This document shows positions 1 to 9,907 of a stretch of 64,000 nt of DNA, piece after piece. The notes under the pieces were generated by a model that saw only the letters and a program-made list of their open reading frames with translations, searched no databases and had not been told where the DNA came from. The DNA is from Alphaproteobacteria bacterium (GTDB lineage Bacteria > Pseudomonadota > Alphaproteobacteria > Micavibrionales > Micavibrionaceae): assembly GCA_021775965.1 (NCBI GenBank), contig JAJFGV010000105.1, positions 49,215 through 113,214 of the forward strand, given 5' to 3'. The position numbers and the translations under genes were made by a program. The number at the start of each line of letters is the position of its first letter. The stretch's first letter is position 1.

Positions 1-33
1 TATTGGCCAAAAGGGAAAAAGAGCCGGAAGAAT

Positions 34-531
34 ATGAAAGCAACGCCACAAGAGAACAGAATAACGGAAATAGTCGCTCCGGTGATTAAAGATCTGGGCT
101 ACGGACTGGTTTGCGTCAAAATTGTTGGTGATAGCGGTAACCAGACTGTACGAATTATGGCTGAGAACATAGAAACAAAACGCCTGGGCATTAATGATTG
201 CACCAAGATAAGCAAAGCCGTTTCAGCCATTTTGGATGTCGAAGATCCAATCAGCAGCGCCTATAACCTTGAGGTTAGCTCACCTGGCATTGATCGACCA
301 CTAATCAAAGAACAAGATTTTGAAGAATATTCCGGCTTTGAAGCCAAACTGGAAACGATGACACCAACCGAGACCGGCCAAAAACGTTTCCGCGGCAAAC
401 TAAAAGGAATGAAAGACAGCATGGTTTTAATTGATACCGATGACGGAGAAATAGAAATCCCCTTCGGGTCATTAAGCAAAGCGAAACTGGTTTTAACCGA
501 TGAACTAATCAAAGCGACAGCGCAGATCTAG
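34..531 (+). CDS. rimP: Ribosome maturation factor RimP
   Basis: RimP helps 30S subunit maturation in the cytoplasm. The 165-residue product is slightly longer than the usual 150 or so, and it carries the family motif VSSPGIDRPL at residues 81-90 between the N-terminal alpha/beta domain and a C-terminal SH3-like barrel (about 100-155). The start has a GGAAG Shine-Dalgarno sequence a few bases upstream. It is the first visible gene of the classic rimP-nusA-infB-rbfA-truB-rpsO order, with 18 bp to nusA, so cotranscription is likely. The promoter lies before the window or in the first 30 bases and was not identified. Confidence 0.97.
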   Translation: MKATPQENRITEIVAPVIKDLGYGLVCVKIVGDSGNQTVRIMAENIETKRLGINDCTKISKAVSAILDVEDPISSAYNLEVSSPGIDRPLIKEQDFEEYSGFEAKLETMTPTETGQKRFRGKLKGMKDSMVLIDTDDGEIEIPFGSLSKAKLVLTDELIKATAQI

Positions 532-549
532 AGAAAGAGGAACGTAAAG

Positions 550-2133
550 ATGGAACTGTTACAAGTAGCCGATACCGTAGCGAGAGAAAAAAATATTGAC
601 CGTGAGATTGTTATCTCGGCCATGGAGGAAGCCATTCAAAAAGCTGGCCGCTCCAAATACGGCCATGAGCAAGACATTCGCGCCGTCATTGATCGCAAGT
701 CAGGCGAGATTACACTCAAACGCTATCGCGAAGTGATCGAAAACGAAGAAGAAATTGAAAACGAAGTGGCACAGCTTACCGTTGAACAAGCGCAGAAAAT
801 TAAACCCGGCTCTGCCATCGGTGATTTCCTGATCGATGATCTGCCACCACTTGATTTTGGCCGCATCGCGGCGCAAACCGCCAAACAGGTTATCATGCAA
901 AAAGTGCGCGAAGCCGAACGCGCCCGCCAATACGAAGAATTCAAAGATCGCGTTGGTGAGGTTATCAACGGCGCGGTTAAACGTGTTGAATACGGCAATG
1001 CCACGATCGATGTTCAGGGCCGCGCCGAAGCGCTTCTTCGTCGTGACGAAGCCCTGCCGCGCGAGCATTTCAACAACAATGACCGCGTTCGCGCCATTAT
1101 CTATGAGGTGCGTGAAGAAGCCCGCGGACCACAGATATTCCTGTCACGGACTCACCCCGAATTTATGGCCAAGCTGTTCACACAGGAAGTGCCGGAAATT
1201 TATGATGGTATTATTGAGATCAAAGGCGTTGCCCGCGATGCCGGTAGCCGTGCCAAAATTGCCGTCTCCTCGAAAGACAGCTCTATCGACCCTGTCGGCG
1301 CTTGTGTTGGTATGCGCGGTAGTCGCGTGCAAGCCGTTGTGAATGAATTGTCAGGCGAAAAAATTGACATTGTTCCATGGTCTGACGATGTGGCGACTTT
1401 CGTTGTGAATGCCCTGCAGCCTGCGGCTGTTGCCAAGGTTGTCCTCGACGAAGACACCAAGCGTATGGACGTCGTTGTGCCTGATGAGCAGCTGAGCCTG
1501 GCCATTGGCCGTCGTGGACAAAATGTTCGCCTGGCGTCAATCCTGACAGGTTGGGATATTGACATCATGACCGAAGCCGAGGAATCCGAGCGCCGCGCGC
1601 AAGAATTCGCAACCCGTTCAGAGCTATTCAAGGAAGCCATGGATGTTGATGATGTTATTTCTCATCTGTTGGTTGCTGAAGGATTTTCAAAAATCGAGGA
1701 AATCGTCGACACACCTGTTGAAGAACTGAACCAGATCGAAGGCTTTGAAGAAGAACTGTCTCAGGAACTTCAAAACCGCGCTATATCCTTCCTCGAAGAA
1801 AAAGAAAAAGAGCTGCAGAAAAAACAGGAAGAACTTGGCATTCAGGATGATCTGATTACGCTTGAAGGACTAACACCTGCACAGGCATTGCTACTGGGCG
1901 AGAATGAAATCAAAACCCGCGATGACCTTGCTGACCTTGCTGGCGATGAATTAATCGACATTCTTGGCGTTGGCAAGATTACATCAAAAGCTGCCGATGA
2001 TCTGATCATGAAGGCCAGAGCGCACTGGTTTGCCGACGAAGACAAAGCGGCTGAAGAAGCGGCCGCAGCCGAAGCGCTGGAAAACACTGAAGATGAGGCT
2101 GCCTTGCCCGAAGCAAAGGCGGCTGGTGAATAA
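550..2133 (+). CDS. nusA: Transcription termination/antitermination protein NusA
   Basis: NusA binds RNA polymerase and controls pausing, termination and antitermination. The order is an N-terminal RNAP-binding domain (1-130), an S1 domain (about 135-200), KH1 with GACVGMRGSRV at 250-260, KH2 with LAIGRRGQNVRLAS at 317-330, and two C-terminal helix-hairpin-helix-type acidic repeats (about 355-425 and 435-500). It ends in an acidic Ala/Glu-rich tail. The length of 527 fits alphaproteobacterial NusA. The small YlxR-like protein gene often found between nusA and infB is absent here: infB follows after 12 bp. Confidence 0.98.
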   Translation: MELLQVADTVAREKNIDREIVISAMEEAIQKAGRSKYGHEQDIRAVIDRKSGEITLKRYREVIENEEEIENEVAQLTVEQAQKIKPGSAIGDFLIDDLPPLDFGRIAAQTAKQVIMQKVREAERARQYEEFKDRVGEVINGAVKRVEYGNATIDVQGRAEALLRRDEALPREHFNNNDRVRAIIYEVREEARGPQIFLSRTHPEFMAKLFTQEVPEIYDGIIEIKGVARDAGSRAKIAVSSKDSSIDPVGACVGMRGSRVQAVVNELSGEKIDIVPWSDDVATFVVNALQPAAVAKVVLDEDTKRMDVVVPDEQLSLAIGRRGQNVRLASILTGWDIDIMTEAEESERRAQEFATRSELFKEAMDVDDVISHLLVAEGFSKIEEIVDTPVEELNQIEGFEEELSQELQNRAISFLEEKEKELQKKQEELGIQDDLITLEGLTPAQALLLGENEIKTRDDLADLAGDELIDILGVGKITSKAADDLIMKARAHWFADEDKAAEEAAAAEALENTEDEAALPEAKAAGE

Positions 2134-2145
2134 ACTGGACAAAAT

Positions 2146-4614
2146 ATGAGTGAAACAAAAGACAAAGAAAAGCCGAAGAAAACACTGAGCCTGTCCGGCA
2201 AGACACTTGGCGTGCCAGGGGGCGCAACAGCGCCGCCGCGTCAAAATGTAACTCAGGGCCGAAGCGGTGCAACTGTCGCTGTAGAAGTGCGCCGTAAAAG
2301 AGCACCGGGATCTCCCGGTGAAGATGACACAGAAGGCAACAAGCAACGCCAGTTAACGCAGGAAGAAAAAGAATCAAGAGCGAAAGCCTTGCGGGACTCC
2401 ACTGCTGAGGGCGGAAGCAGAAAATCGACATTGCCAAAACGGCGCACGACTATTGAGTCAAAAGAAGCTGAAAACAAAACCAAACAAGACGAACAAAAGA
2501 AAAAAGAAGAAAAAGAACAACCCCTATCTGAAGAAGAAAAGCGTCAACTTGCCGCCGATGCCAGCATTAATCCAGAAGATGCGGCACTACAAAATGCACG
2601 GCGTGAGAAAGTACACGGCGAAGATGCGCCCGCAAGCGTTCGCGACAAGCTTAAAAAAGCCGAAGCCAAAGCGCCGGCAAAGCCCAAGACTGATGACCGC
2701 CGCGGCAAAAGAATTACCGTTACCCAGGCACTTAACAAAGATTACGAACGCGACCGCAGCCGCTCTCTTGCTGCCCAAAAACGCGCTAGAGAAAAAGCCC
2801 GCATGGCGGCACAAGGAAGCCTGGAGCCGCCCAAAAAAGTTATGCGCGAAGTTGTTATTCCCGAAACGATTACGGTACAGGAACTTGCAAACCGCATGAC
2901 CGAACCAGTGCGCGAGGTTATAAAATCCCTTATGAAGATGGATGTTATGGCCACGGTGACGGATGTAATCGATGCTGATACTGCCGAGCTGGTGATTGGT
3001 GAATTTGGCCATACGCTCAAGCGGGTTACCGAAGCCGATGTTGAGATCGGCCTGGATGGTGTTGAGGATGACAAGAAGGACCTCAAGCCACGCCCGCCTG
3101 TTGTAACCATTATGGGCCATGTCGATCACGGAAAAACATCCCTTTTGGATGCCCTGCGTGAAACCGATGTCGTCGCCAAAGAAGCTGGTGGCATTACCCA
3201 GCATATCGGTGCTTACCAGGTCACCATGAAATCCGGCGATAAAATTACATTCCTGGATACACCCGGCCACGCGGCATTTACCGAGATGCGCGCACGCGGC
3301 GCCAATGTAACTGATATCGTTATTATCGTCGTTGCCGCCAATGACAGTATCATGCCGCAAACCATTGAAGCCATCAGCCACGCCAAAGCCGCTGAAGTTC
3401 CGATTATCATAGCCATAAATAAGATTGACTTGCCAGACGCCAACCCTGCGAAAGTGAAGCAGGATCTTTTGCAGTATGAAATTGTTGTCGAGGATCTGGG
3501 CGGTGATGTTTTGTGTCTCGAAGTATCAGCCATTAAAAAAACCAACCTCGATAAGCTTGAGGAAACTATTCTACTACAATCCGAACTCCTCGAAATTAAA
3601 GCCAATCCAAACCGCGCAGCACAAGGCGTTGTCGTCGAAGCCAAGCTTGAAAAAGGCCGCGGCCCCGTCGCCACAGTCCTGATCCAGCGCGGAACCTTGC
3701 GCATTGGCGATGTCTTTGTCGCTGGCGCTGAATCAGGGAAAGTCCGCGCTCTGATTGACGATCATGGCAACAACATTAAAGAAGGTATTCCCGGCCAGCC
3801 TGTCGAAGTGCTTGGCCTTGATGCAGCGCCGGACGCTGGCGACAGCTTCAGCGTTGTAAAAGACGAAGGCCGCGCCCGTGAAATTAGCGAATACCGCGAG
3901 CGTAAACGCAAACAGATGCAGGCTGCCCAAGCCGTACAGGGCCGCACCACGATGGATCAACTTCTTGCACAACGCTCCGAAGGTGAAAAAACCGTTCTAC
4001 CTGTCATTATTAAAGCCGATGTTCACGGCTCCGTCGAAGCCATTGTCGGCTCACTGGACAAAGTGACAGAAGAAAACGAAGACATTGTTGTTCAGGTTCT
4101 CCACCACGGTGTCGGTGGTATCACTGAATCTGATGTCACCCTGGCCAATGCATCTAACGCTCTGATTATCGGCTTTAACGTCCGCGCCAATGCACAGGCC
4201 CGCGCGCTCGCTGCACGTGAAGGCGTAAATATGCGCTATTACAACGTGATTTATAACGTGATTGATGACGCCAAAGCCCTGCTCAGCGGCATGTTGGCAC
4301 CGAGCGAGCGTGAAGAATATCTTGGCCAGGCCAAAGTCCTACAGGTCTTCAATATTACCAAAGTCGGTAAAATTGCTGGCTGCATGGTTGAAATGGGCAT
4401 GGTCAAGCGCGGCGCCAAAGTGCGTCTGCTGCGTGACGATGTTGTTATCCTTGATGGCGGCACACTCAAAACTCTGAAACGTCATCAGGATGAAGTCAAA
4501 GAAGTTAAAGAAGGAAACGAGTGCGGCATGGCGTTCGAAAACTATGATGACATCAAAGATGGCGATGTCATCGAATGCTACGAGGTTATCGCAGAAGCCC
4601 GCACGGTTGAGTAA
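2146..4614 (+). CDS. infB: Translation initiation factor IF-2
   Basis: IF-2 is the GTPase that places fMet-tRNA on the 30S subunit and promotes subunit joining. The first 220 residues are a charged, low-complexity extension rich in Lys, Glu and Arg, followed by an IF2_N segment near 235-285. The G domain shows G1 GHVDHGKT (324-331), G2 [10 protein letters not shown] (348-357), G3 DTPGHAAF (371-378) and G4 NKID (425-428). Domains II to IV follow, to residue 822. A short hairpin lies directly after the stop codon, before rbfA. Confidence 0.98.
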   Translation: MSETKDKEKPKKTLSLSGKTLGVPGGATAPPRQNVTQGRSGATVAVEVRRKRAPGSPGEDDTEGNKQRQLTQEEKESRAKALRDSTAEGGSRKSTLPKRRTTIESKEAENKTKQDEQKKKEEKEQPLSEEEKRQLAADASINPEDAALQNARREKVHGEDAPASVRDKLKKAEAKAPAKPKTDDRRGKRITVTQALNKDYERDRSRSLAAQKRAREKARMAAQGSLEPPKKVMREVVIPETITVQELANRMTEPVREVIKSLMKMDVMATVTDVIDADTAELVIGEFGHTLKRVTEADVEIGLDGVEDDKKDLKPRPPVVTIMGHVDHGKTSLLDALRETDVVAKEAGGITQHIGAYQVTMKSGDKITFLDTPGHAAFTEMRARGANVTDIVIIVVAANDSIMPQTIEAISHAKAAEVPIIIAINKIDLPDANPAKVKQDLLQYEIVVEDLGGDVLCLEVSAIKKTNLDKLEETILLQSELLEIKANPNRAAQGVVVEAKLEKGRGPVATVLIQRGTLRIGDVFVAGAESGKVRALIDDHGNNIKEGIPGQPVEVLGLDAAPDAGDSFSVVKDEGRAREISEYRERKRKQMQAAQAVQGRTTMDQLLAQRSEGEKTVLPVIIKADVHGSVEAIVGSLDKVTEENEDIVVQVLHHGVGGITESDVTLANASNALIIGFNVRANAQARALAAREGVNMRYYNVIYNVIDDAKALLSGMLAPSEREEYLGQAKVLQVFNITKVGKIAGCMVEMGMVKRGAKVRLLRDDVVILDGGTLKTLKRHQDEVKEVKEGNECGMAFENYDDIKDGDVIECYEVIAEARTVE

Positions 4615-4630
4615 GGTGCTTTTGAGCACC
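4615..4630 (+). other. Short hairpin between infB and rbfA
   Basis: A perfect 6-bp stem, GGTGCT and AGCACC with a TTTG loop, starts right after the infB stop codon. There is no T-run behind it, so it is more likely an RNA-processing or stability element than a terminator. The function is inferred only. Confidence 0.45.
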
Positions 4631-4643
4631 CCGGATATTCATC

Positions 4644-5036
4644 ATGAAATCACACAGCAAATCACAGCCATCACAACGTCAGCTCCGCGTCGGAGAGCAG
4701 CTCCGCCATATCATTGCGGACACCTTGCTACGCGGGCATTTCCACCATGAAGCACTTATAGATGCCAGCAAGGTCACCGTAACTGAAGTGCGCATTAGCC
4801 CCGACCTTAAAAACGCGACAGCCTATGTGATTGTCATGGGTGACGGAAATATCGAAGACTTTTTACCACCTTTGAATGAAGACGCATCCGTCTTTCAAAA
4901 AGAAATTAACCGCCAGTCGAATTTAAAGTTCACACCAAAAGTCAGGTTTACAACCGACACGTCATTTGAAAATTCACAACGCATCGAAAAACTTTTGCAT
5001 GAAATTAATCATGCTGAAGATTCAAAAGAGTCCTGA
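4644..5036 (+). CDS. rbfA: 30S ribosome-binding factor RbfA
   Basis: RbfA binds the free 30S subunit and assists 16S rRNA 5'-end maturation, especially in the cold. The 130-residue product has the single KH-like fold of the family: a basic N-terminus with GEQLRHIIADTLLR, then VTEVRISPDLKNATAYV, and a C-terminal segment with RFTTDTSFENSQRIEKLLHE. It sits between infB and truB as in most proteobacteria, with 2 bp to truB, implying translational coupling. Confidence 0.96.
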   Translation: MKSHSKSQPSQRQLRVGEQLRHIIADTLLRGHFHHEALIDASKVTVTEVRISPDLKNATAYVIVMGDGNIEDFLPPLNEDASVFQKEINRQSNLKFTPKVRFTTDTSFENSQRIEKLLHEINHAEDSKES

Positions 5037-5038
5037 CC

Positions 5039-5962
5039 ATGGGCCGCCGCCGCAAGGGTGATAAGGTTGATGGATGGATCAACCTCGATAAACCACCCGG
5101 CATGACCTCAACGCAGGCCGTTGGAAAAATCCGCCGCATCATGAACGCGCAAAAGGTCGGTCACGCCGGGACACTTGACCCGCTGGCCACCGGCATTTTG
5201 CCTATCGCCCTTGGCGAAGCCACGAAAACCGTGCCCTTTGCTCAGGATCGCCTCAAAACTTACGTGTTTACTGTCCAGTGGGGCGAGCAGCGCGATACCG
5301 ATGACGGCGAAGGCGATGTGATCGAAACCTCAGACAATCGCCCGACCAAAGAGCAAATTGAATCCATTCTTGATAAATACACTGGCAACATCGAACAAAC
5401 CCCACCAAAATTCTCAGCCATTAAAGTTGATGGCAAACGCGCCTATGATCTGGCCCGCGCCGGTGAAGACGTCGAGCTTAAATCCCGCATTGTTTACATT
5501 GAATCTTTGCAGCTCATAGACACCCGCACCGACGAAGCTGACTTCGAAGTCATCTGCGGCAAGGGCACATACATCCGCTCTCTGGCACGCGATATGGCCC
5601 TGGAATTGGGCACTTGCGGCTATATAAAAGCGCTGAGACGCACCAAAGTCGGGCCTTTTCATGAGGACAACGCGATTTCTCTGGACAAACTCGAGGAATT
5701 GGACGATATTGCCGCAGCTTTGTTGCCTCTTGAGACCGCGCTGGACGACATCCCGGCCCTGGCCATAAAAGAAGCCGAAATGGCAAAGCTGAAAAACGGG
5801 CAAGCTTTAAGCTTTATTGCCAAACCTGATTTCAAACGTTTAGAGGAAACAGGTCTGGCGATCAGTGATCAAACCGCCCTCGCCCTCTACAAAGGCAAAC
5901 CGATTGCACTTGTGGAGATTAGAGGACCGGAAGTAAAACCCGTAAAAGTGTTGAACCTATAA
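5039..5962 (+). CDS. truB: tRNA pseudouridine(55) synthase TruB
   Basis: TruB makes pseudouridine 55 in the T-loop of tRNAs. The catalytic motif [14 protein letters not shown] puts the nucleophilic Asp at residue 47. The [12 protein letters not shown] and [14 protein letters not shown] segments are also typical. The length of 307 matches the family, with a PUA-like C-terminal region. It lies 2 bp after rbfA and 14 bp before rpsO, with an AAGGAG ribosome-binding site for rpsO in the gap. Confidence 0.97.
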   Translation: MGRRRKGDKVDGWINLDKPPGMTSTQAVGKIRRIMNAQKVGHAGTLDPLATGILPIALGEATKTVPFAQDRLKTYVFTVQWGEQRDTDDGEGDVIETSDNRPTKEQIESILDKYTGNIEQTPPKFSAIKVDGKRAYDLARAGEDVELKSRIVYIESLQLIDTRTDEADFEVICGKGTYIRSLARDMALELGTCGYIKALRRTKVGPFHEDNAISLDKLEELDDIAAALLPLETALDDIPALAIKEAEMAKLKNGQALSFIAKPDFKRLEETGLAISDQTALALYKGKPIALVEIRGPEVKPVKVLNL

Positions 5963-5976
5963 CAAAGGAGAAGGCG

Positions 5977-6246
5977 ATGTCGATGGAAGTAGCTAAAAAA
6001 GCAGAAATCGTTGAAAAATACGCCACAAAAAAAGGCGATACCGGCTCACCTGAAGTTCAGGTTGCCATCCTAACCAGCCGCATTGCCGAATTATCCGGAC
6101 ATATGGAAGTTCACAAAAAGGATTTTCACTCACGCCATGGTTTACTAGCAATGGTTGCCAAGCGCCGGAAATTGCTGGATTACCTGAAGAAAAAGAATGA
6201 AGGCCGCTACCAGGAACTGATTAAGAGCTTGGGTATCAGGCGTTAA
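5977..6246 (+). CDS. rpsO: 30S ribosomal protein S15
   Basis: S15 is a primary 16S rRNA-binding protein of the 30S platform. The 89-residue length and the segments [28 protein letters not shown] and [11 protein letters not shown] are characteristic. AAGGAG precedes the ATG at good spacing. In most proteobacteria rpsO is followed directly by pnp. Here a terminator and two genes on the other strand separate them, so the usual rpsO-pnp readthrough unit is broken. Confidence 0.98.
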   Translation: MSMEVAKKAEIVEKYATKKGDTGSPEVQVAILTSRIAELSGHMEVHKKDFHSRHGLLAMVAKRRKLLDYLKKKNEGRYQELIKSLGIRR

Positions 6247-6258
6247 TTAAAAAGAATT

Positions 6259-6783
6259 TTAAAGGGCCGCCCATGCGGCCTTTTGTCTTGCTTCCTTATC
6301 TATTTCTATTTTTAGCCATTCTAATAATCGCAATGCGCACTGACCAAACAAAAAATACATCACTTTCTTGTTACCAACACCTGACAAGGAAATTTCTCTT
6401 ATCAAAATACGCCCAAAATAATGTTTCCAACTCAAAACTTCTTTCGTTTTAAATCTACAAATAATTTTTTTGTTTTCATCTGTTAAGTGGCTATAAATAT
6501 TAATATATGGCCTCCAAAGAAACGGAAGAACAGGATTAGACCACATAAATACGTCCGACCCTGTTTGAAAACTGATCAAAAGATCCAAAACATAAAAACC
6601 CTTTGGCAACTCGTCTTGATTTTGTAGTCTGGGCAAAGGAACATGATCGCTCACCCATTCTTCTATTCTCTGATCTGTTTTCCCATTATCAAAGGATAAC
6701 AAGTCCTCAATAGCACTCTTAAACTTACTGTTAGGGACTACAGCAATCTTATCTAGAAAAATAGATGGTCTGTTCTTGGGCAT
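6259..6783 (-). CDS. Hypothetical protein, AT-rich gene between rpsO and pnp
   Basis: I do not recognise this 174-residue protein. It is basic, with aromatic stretches such as FLWRPYINIYSHL and no clear signal peptide or transmembrane helix. It begins directly after the gpmA stop with no gap, so it is probably cotranscribed with gpmA. Its base composition looks clearly more AT-rich than its neighbours, which suggests later acquisition. The C-terminus runs through the rpsO terminator hairpin. Together with gpmA it splits the normally adjacent rpsO and pnp genes. Confidence 0.65.
   Translation of the reverse strand: MPKNRPSIFLDKIAVVPNSKFKSAIEDLLSFDNGKTDQRIEEWVSDHVPLPRLQNQDELPKGFYVLDLLISFQTGSDVFMWSNPVLPFLWRPYINIYSHLTDENKKIICRFKTKEVLSWKHYFGRILIREISLSGVGNKKVMYFLFGQCALRLLEWLKIEIDKEARQKAAWAAL
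6261..6284. terminator. Bidirectional intrinsic terminator after rpsO
   Basis: The stem AAAGGGCCGC / GCGGCCTTTT with a CCAT-type loop is followed by T-rich sequence on the plus strand and, read from the minus strand, by a TTTAAAATTC-type tract. It would end the rimP-rpsO operon and also the converging gpmA-side transcript. It overlaps the last codons of the minus-strand gene ending at 6259. Confidence 0.75.
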
Positions 6784-7419
6784 TTAAGCCGCCTCTTTAC
6801 CTTCCAAAAAATACCGCTTCTGTATCTCTCCGCCTTCCATTTCAAACACCAGCGGCACGCCGGTTGGCATTTCGGCTTCGTTGATACTCTCTGGTGTTTC
6901 GGCGCCGATAATAATCAGCATCGCCCGCAGCGAATTGCCATGCGCCGCCATCAGGATATTCTCCCCGCCTTCGACCAGTGGTTTAATATTCGCCTCATAA
7001 TAAGGGCGCACACGATTTTCAACGACATCCTTCAGGCATTCCCCGCCCGGCGGCGGCGTATCGTATGAACGGCGCCAAATATGAACCTGCTCATCTCCGT
7101 ATTTCTCGCGCGTCTCATCCTTATTCAGCCCCGTCAAATCACCGTAATCACGCTCACGCAGATCATCATGCCGCACCATCTCCGCAAACAAATCCCCCTG
7201 CCCGGCTTCATTCAAGGCAATCTCGGCCGTTCTGTTGGCCCGTATCTGCGTCGAGCTGAAAACCTTATCAAAGCTAATCCCGGCATTGCTAAGCAACTTC
7301 CCGGCATTTTTCGCCTCTTCCTCGCCCTTTTCAGTCAAATCGACGTCATGAAACCCGGTAAAGCGGTTTTCAAGGTTCCACTGGCTCTGGCCATGGCGCA
7401 ATAACACTAGATAATTCAT
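6784..7419 (-). CDS. gpmA: 2,3-bisphosphoglycerate-dependent phosphoglycerate mutase
   Basis: This enzyme interconverts 3- and 2-phosphoglycerate in glycolysis and gluconeogenesis. The phosphohistidine motif LLRHGQSQWN places the catalytic His at residue 9, counting from the ATG at 7419. A GGGTGA ribosome-binding site lies 5 bases upstream of that ATG; the GTG three codons earlier is less likely. RDYGDLTGLNKDE, WRRSYDTPPPGGE and AAHGNSLRA are further dPGM motifs. At 211 residues it is the short alphaproteobacterial form. A TTGTAA-N17-TAATTA promoter lies upstream. Confidence 0.95.
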   Translation of the reverse strand: MNYLVLLRHGQSQWNLENRFTGFHDVDLTEKGEEEAKNAGKLLSNAGISFDKVFSSTQIRANRTAEIALNEAGQGDLFAEMVRHDDLRERDYGDLTGLNKDETREKYGDEQVHIWRRSYDTPPPGGECLKDVVENRVRPYYEANIKPLVEGGENILMAAHGNSLRAMLIIIGAETPESINEAEMPTGVPLVFEMEGGEIQKRYFLEGKEAA

Positions 7420-7456
7420 TGATTTCACCCATTCTTTGGTTTTTCGGTTAAGAAGT

Positions 7457-7485
7457 TAATTAAAACTAATCTTTGACTTTTACAA
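7457..7485 (-). promoter_or_regulatory. Putative sigma70 promoter of gpmA
   Basis: On the minus strand, TTGTAA (7485-7480), 17 bp, then TAATTA (7462-7457). It overlaps the divergent pnp promoter, so the two may compete for polymerase. Confidence 0.55.
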
Positions 7486-7502
7486 CGGAAAATGGCATAT
7501 AT
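7473..7502 (+). promoter_or_regulatory. Putative sigma70 promoter of pnp
   Basis: TTGACT at 7473-7478 is followed, after 17-18 bp, by a CATATA/ATATAT -10 region near 7496-7502. Transcription from here would give pnp a leader of roughly 170 nt. Confidence 0.5.
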
Positions 7503-7623
7503 GCGCCAAATCGAAGGTTAGCCGGTGTCAGGTTTCCGGTTGACTGTTAAAAGCAGACCACCTTAACCCCTCTGTTTTTTGCTGTCCGCCGAAATCTCTC
7601 CCCGAACACCCTTCATAACACAA

Positions 7624-7650
7624 CAGCCTCTTTTCAGGTGAAAAGGGCTG
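7624..7650 (+). promoter_or_regulatory. Leader hairpin upstream of pnp
   Basis: CAGCC-T-CTTTTC and GAAAAG-GGCTG pair around an AGGT loop, with one bulged base, and end about 28 bases before the pnp start. No T-run follows. In enterobacteria the pnp leader forms an RNase III-cleaved stem used for PNPase autoregulation. A similar role here is inference by position only. Confidence 0.5.
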
Positions 7651-7678
7651 TAAATACTATGAAAAGGATAGAATTATA

Positions 7679-9814
7679 ATGTTTAACGTATACAAAAAAG
7701 AAATTGATTTTGCGGGTAAGACTTTAACCCTGGAAACAGGAAAAATCGCCCGCCAGGCTGATGGCGCCGTATTGGCAACCATTGGCGAAACATCCGTGCT
7801 TTGTACGGTTGTTGGTGCAAAATCCCTGCGCGAAGGCCAGGACTTTTTCCCTCTTGGTGTTTTCTACCAGGAAAAAACCTATGCAGCCGGCAAAATCCCA
7901 GGTGGGTTTTTCAAACGCGAAGGCCGTCCATCGGAAAAAGAAACACTCACATCACGTCTTATTGACCGCCCTGTTCGTCCATTGTTTCCAAAAGGATTCA
8001 TGAACGAAGTGCAAATCATTGCCACAGTTATTTCTCATGACCTTGAGAACGACCCGGACATGATTGCCATGTGTGGTTGCTCCGCGGCGCTGACGATTTC
8101 AGGTCTGCCGTTTATGGGCCCGATTGGTGGTGCGCGCGTTGGTTATAAAGACGGCCAATACATCATCAATCCGCCAATGCACGAACTTGCAGACGGCGAT
8201 CTTGATCTGGTTGTTGCCGGAACACAAGAAGGCGTGATGATGGTTGAATCAGAAGCACAACAATTGCCCGAAGACATTATGCTGGGCGCCGTACGCGCCG
8301 GTCATGAAGCTTACCAAAGCGTCATTAATGGCATTATTGATCTGGCTGAAATGTGCGCGAAAGAGCCTTGGGATATTCCCGAGACACCTGAGCCCATCAC
8401 CAAAATGGCCGAAGCCCTTAAAGTAAAATATGCCAAGGATGTTGAAGAAGCCTATAGCTTTACAGACAAAGTTAAGCGCCAAACGGCCCTGGCTAAAATC
8501 CGCGCCCAAGCTGCCGAAGAATTCACTGATGAAGAAAACGGTATCACAGGCGGCACAGTCGGCGGAAAATTCAAATCTCTTGAAGCTGACCTTGTTCGTG
8601 GCAATATCATCAAAACCGGCAGCCGCATTGACGGACGTGACACCAAGACAGTCCGTCAAATTGTTGCCGAAGTTGGCACTCTACCCCGCACGCATGGCTC
8701 TGCTTTGTTCACACGCGGCGAAACACAAGCGCTTGTTGTAACGACGCTTGGTACCGGTCAGGATGAACAGATCGTTGACGCCCTTGAAGGTGAATACCGC
8801 TCTGCCTTCATGCTGCATTACAACTTCCCTCCATACTCGGTTGGTGAAGCTGGCCGCATGATGGGTGCCGGACGCCGCGAAATTGGCCATGGTAAACTGG
8901 CATGGCGCGCTATTCGTCCGCTTCTGCCTAGCGCCGAAGACTTCCCTTACACCATCCGTATTGTGTCCGAGATTACCGAGTCTAACGGCTCGTCTTCTAT
9001 GGCCACAGTTTGCGGCGCATCCCTTGCGATGATGGATGCCGGTGTGCCTTTGGCCAAACCGGTTGCCGGAATTGCCATGGGTCTGATCAAGGAAGGCGAT
9101 GACTTCGCCGTTCTATCCGACATTCTAGGTGATGAAGATCATCTTGGCGACATGGACTTTAAAGTTGCCGGAACGGATGAAGGGATTACATCTCTGCAGA
9201 TGGATATCAAGATTACTTCGATTACCGAAGAAATCATGACCATCGCTCTGGCGCAAGCCAAAGAGGCCCGCGTTCACATTCTTGGTGAAATGGCCAAAGC
9301 CCTGACCGAAGCCCGTGGAGAGCTGAACCCGAACGCACCACAAATCGTGACGCTGAAGGTTCCAACCGACAAAATCCGCGACATCATTGGTACGGGCGGT
9401 AAAGTTATCCGCGAAATCACGGAAACAACCGGCGCCAAAATCGATATTGATGATGACGGCACCGTTAAGGTTTCTGCTGTTAATCAGGAATCAATTGACG
9501 GCGCTGTCGACTGGATCAAAGGCCTGACCGAAGAACCGGAAGTTGGCAAAGTCTATGACGGTAAAGTTGTGAAGACTGTCGACTTCGGTGCATTCGTGAA
9601 CTTCATGGGCGCCAAAGACGGCCTCGTGCATATTTCCGAGCTTGCCGATCACCGTGTGGGTCAAACCACTGACGTCGTCAACGAAGGCGATGCGGTCAAA
9701 GTCATCGTGCTTGGCATGGATGATCGCGGCAAGGTCAAACTATCAATGAAACGCGTCGATCAGGAAACCGGCGCCGAGATCGAAGGCGAAGGCAAGAAAA
9801 AAGCCAATGGCTAA
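7679..9814 (+). CDS. pnp: Polyribonucleotide nucleotidyltransferase (PNPase)
   Basis: PNPase is the phosphorolytic 3'-5' exoribonuclease of mRNA decay. The domains run as RNase PH 1 (about 1-220), an all-helical linker, RNase PH 2 (about 310-540, with [19 protein letters not shown] in the active site), KH ([18 protein letters not shown]) and S1 ([15 protein letters not shown]). The length of 711 is normal. It has its own promoter and a long leader because it is separated from rpsO. Confidence 0.98.
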   Translation: MFNVYKKEIDFAGKTLTLETGKIARQADGAVLATIGETSVLCTVVGAKSLREGQDFFPLGVFYQEKTYAAGKIPGGFFKREGRPSEKETLTSRLIDRPVRPLFPKGFMNEVQIIATVISHDLENDPDMIAMCGCSAALTISGLPFMGPIGGARVGYKDGQYIINPPMHELADGDLDLVVAGTQEGVMMVESEAQQLPEDIMLGAVRAGHEAYQSVINGIIDLAEMCAKEPWDIPETPEPITKMAEALKVKYAKDVEEAYSFTDKVKRQTALAKIRAQAAEEFTDEENGITGGTVGGKFKSLEADLVRGNIIKTGSRIDGRDTKTVRQIVAEVGTLPRTHGSALFTRGETQALVVTTLGTGQDEQIVDALEGEYRSAFMLHYNFPPYSVGEAGRMMGAGRREIGHGKLAWRAIRPLLPSAEDFPYTIRIVSEITESNGSSSMATVCGASLAMMDAGVPLAKPVAGIAMGLIKEGDDFAVLSDILGDEDHLGDMDFKVAGTDEGITSLQMDIKITSITEEIMTIALAQAKEARVHILGEMAKALTEARGELNPNAPQIVTLKVPTDKIRDIIGTGGKVIREITETTGAKIDIDDDGTVKVSAVNQESIDGAVDWIKGLTEEPEVGKVYDGKVVKTVDFGAFVNFMGAKDGLVHISELADHRVGQTTDVVNEGDAVKVIVLGMDDRGKVKLSMKRVDQETGAEIEGEGKKKANG

Positions 9815-9826
9815 ATTTAGTTAATT

Positions 9827-9892
9827 GTCATTCTGAGGCGAAGCCGAAGAATCTCCTTAATTTACGAGATCCTTCACTTCGTTCAGGATGAC
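9827..9892. repeat. Palindromic GTCAT...ATGAC repeat between pnp and ugpQ
   Basis: This 66-bp imperfect inverted repeat begins GTCATTCTGA and ends TCAGGATGAC, with an internal GAATCTC / GAGATCC pair. Its ends match three other elements in the window (16342, 39190 and 39493). It may also act as the pnp transcript end, although it lacks a clean T-run. Confidence 0.75.
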
Positions 9893-9907
9893 AGTTATTA
9901 TCTGCAT

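Noticed and set aside
2587..3381. 264-codon frame antisense to infB
   Set aside because: It lies fully inside infB, whose domains are certain, and the antisense product has no recognisable motif or ribosome site.
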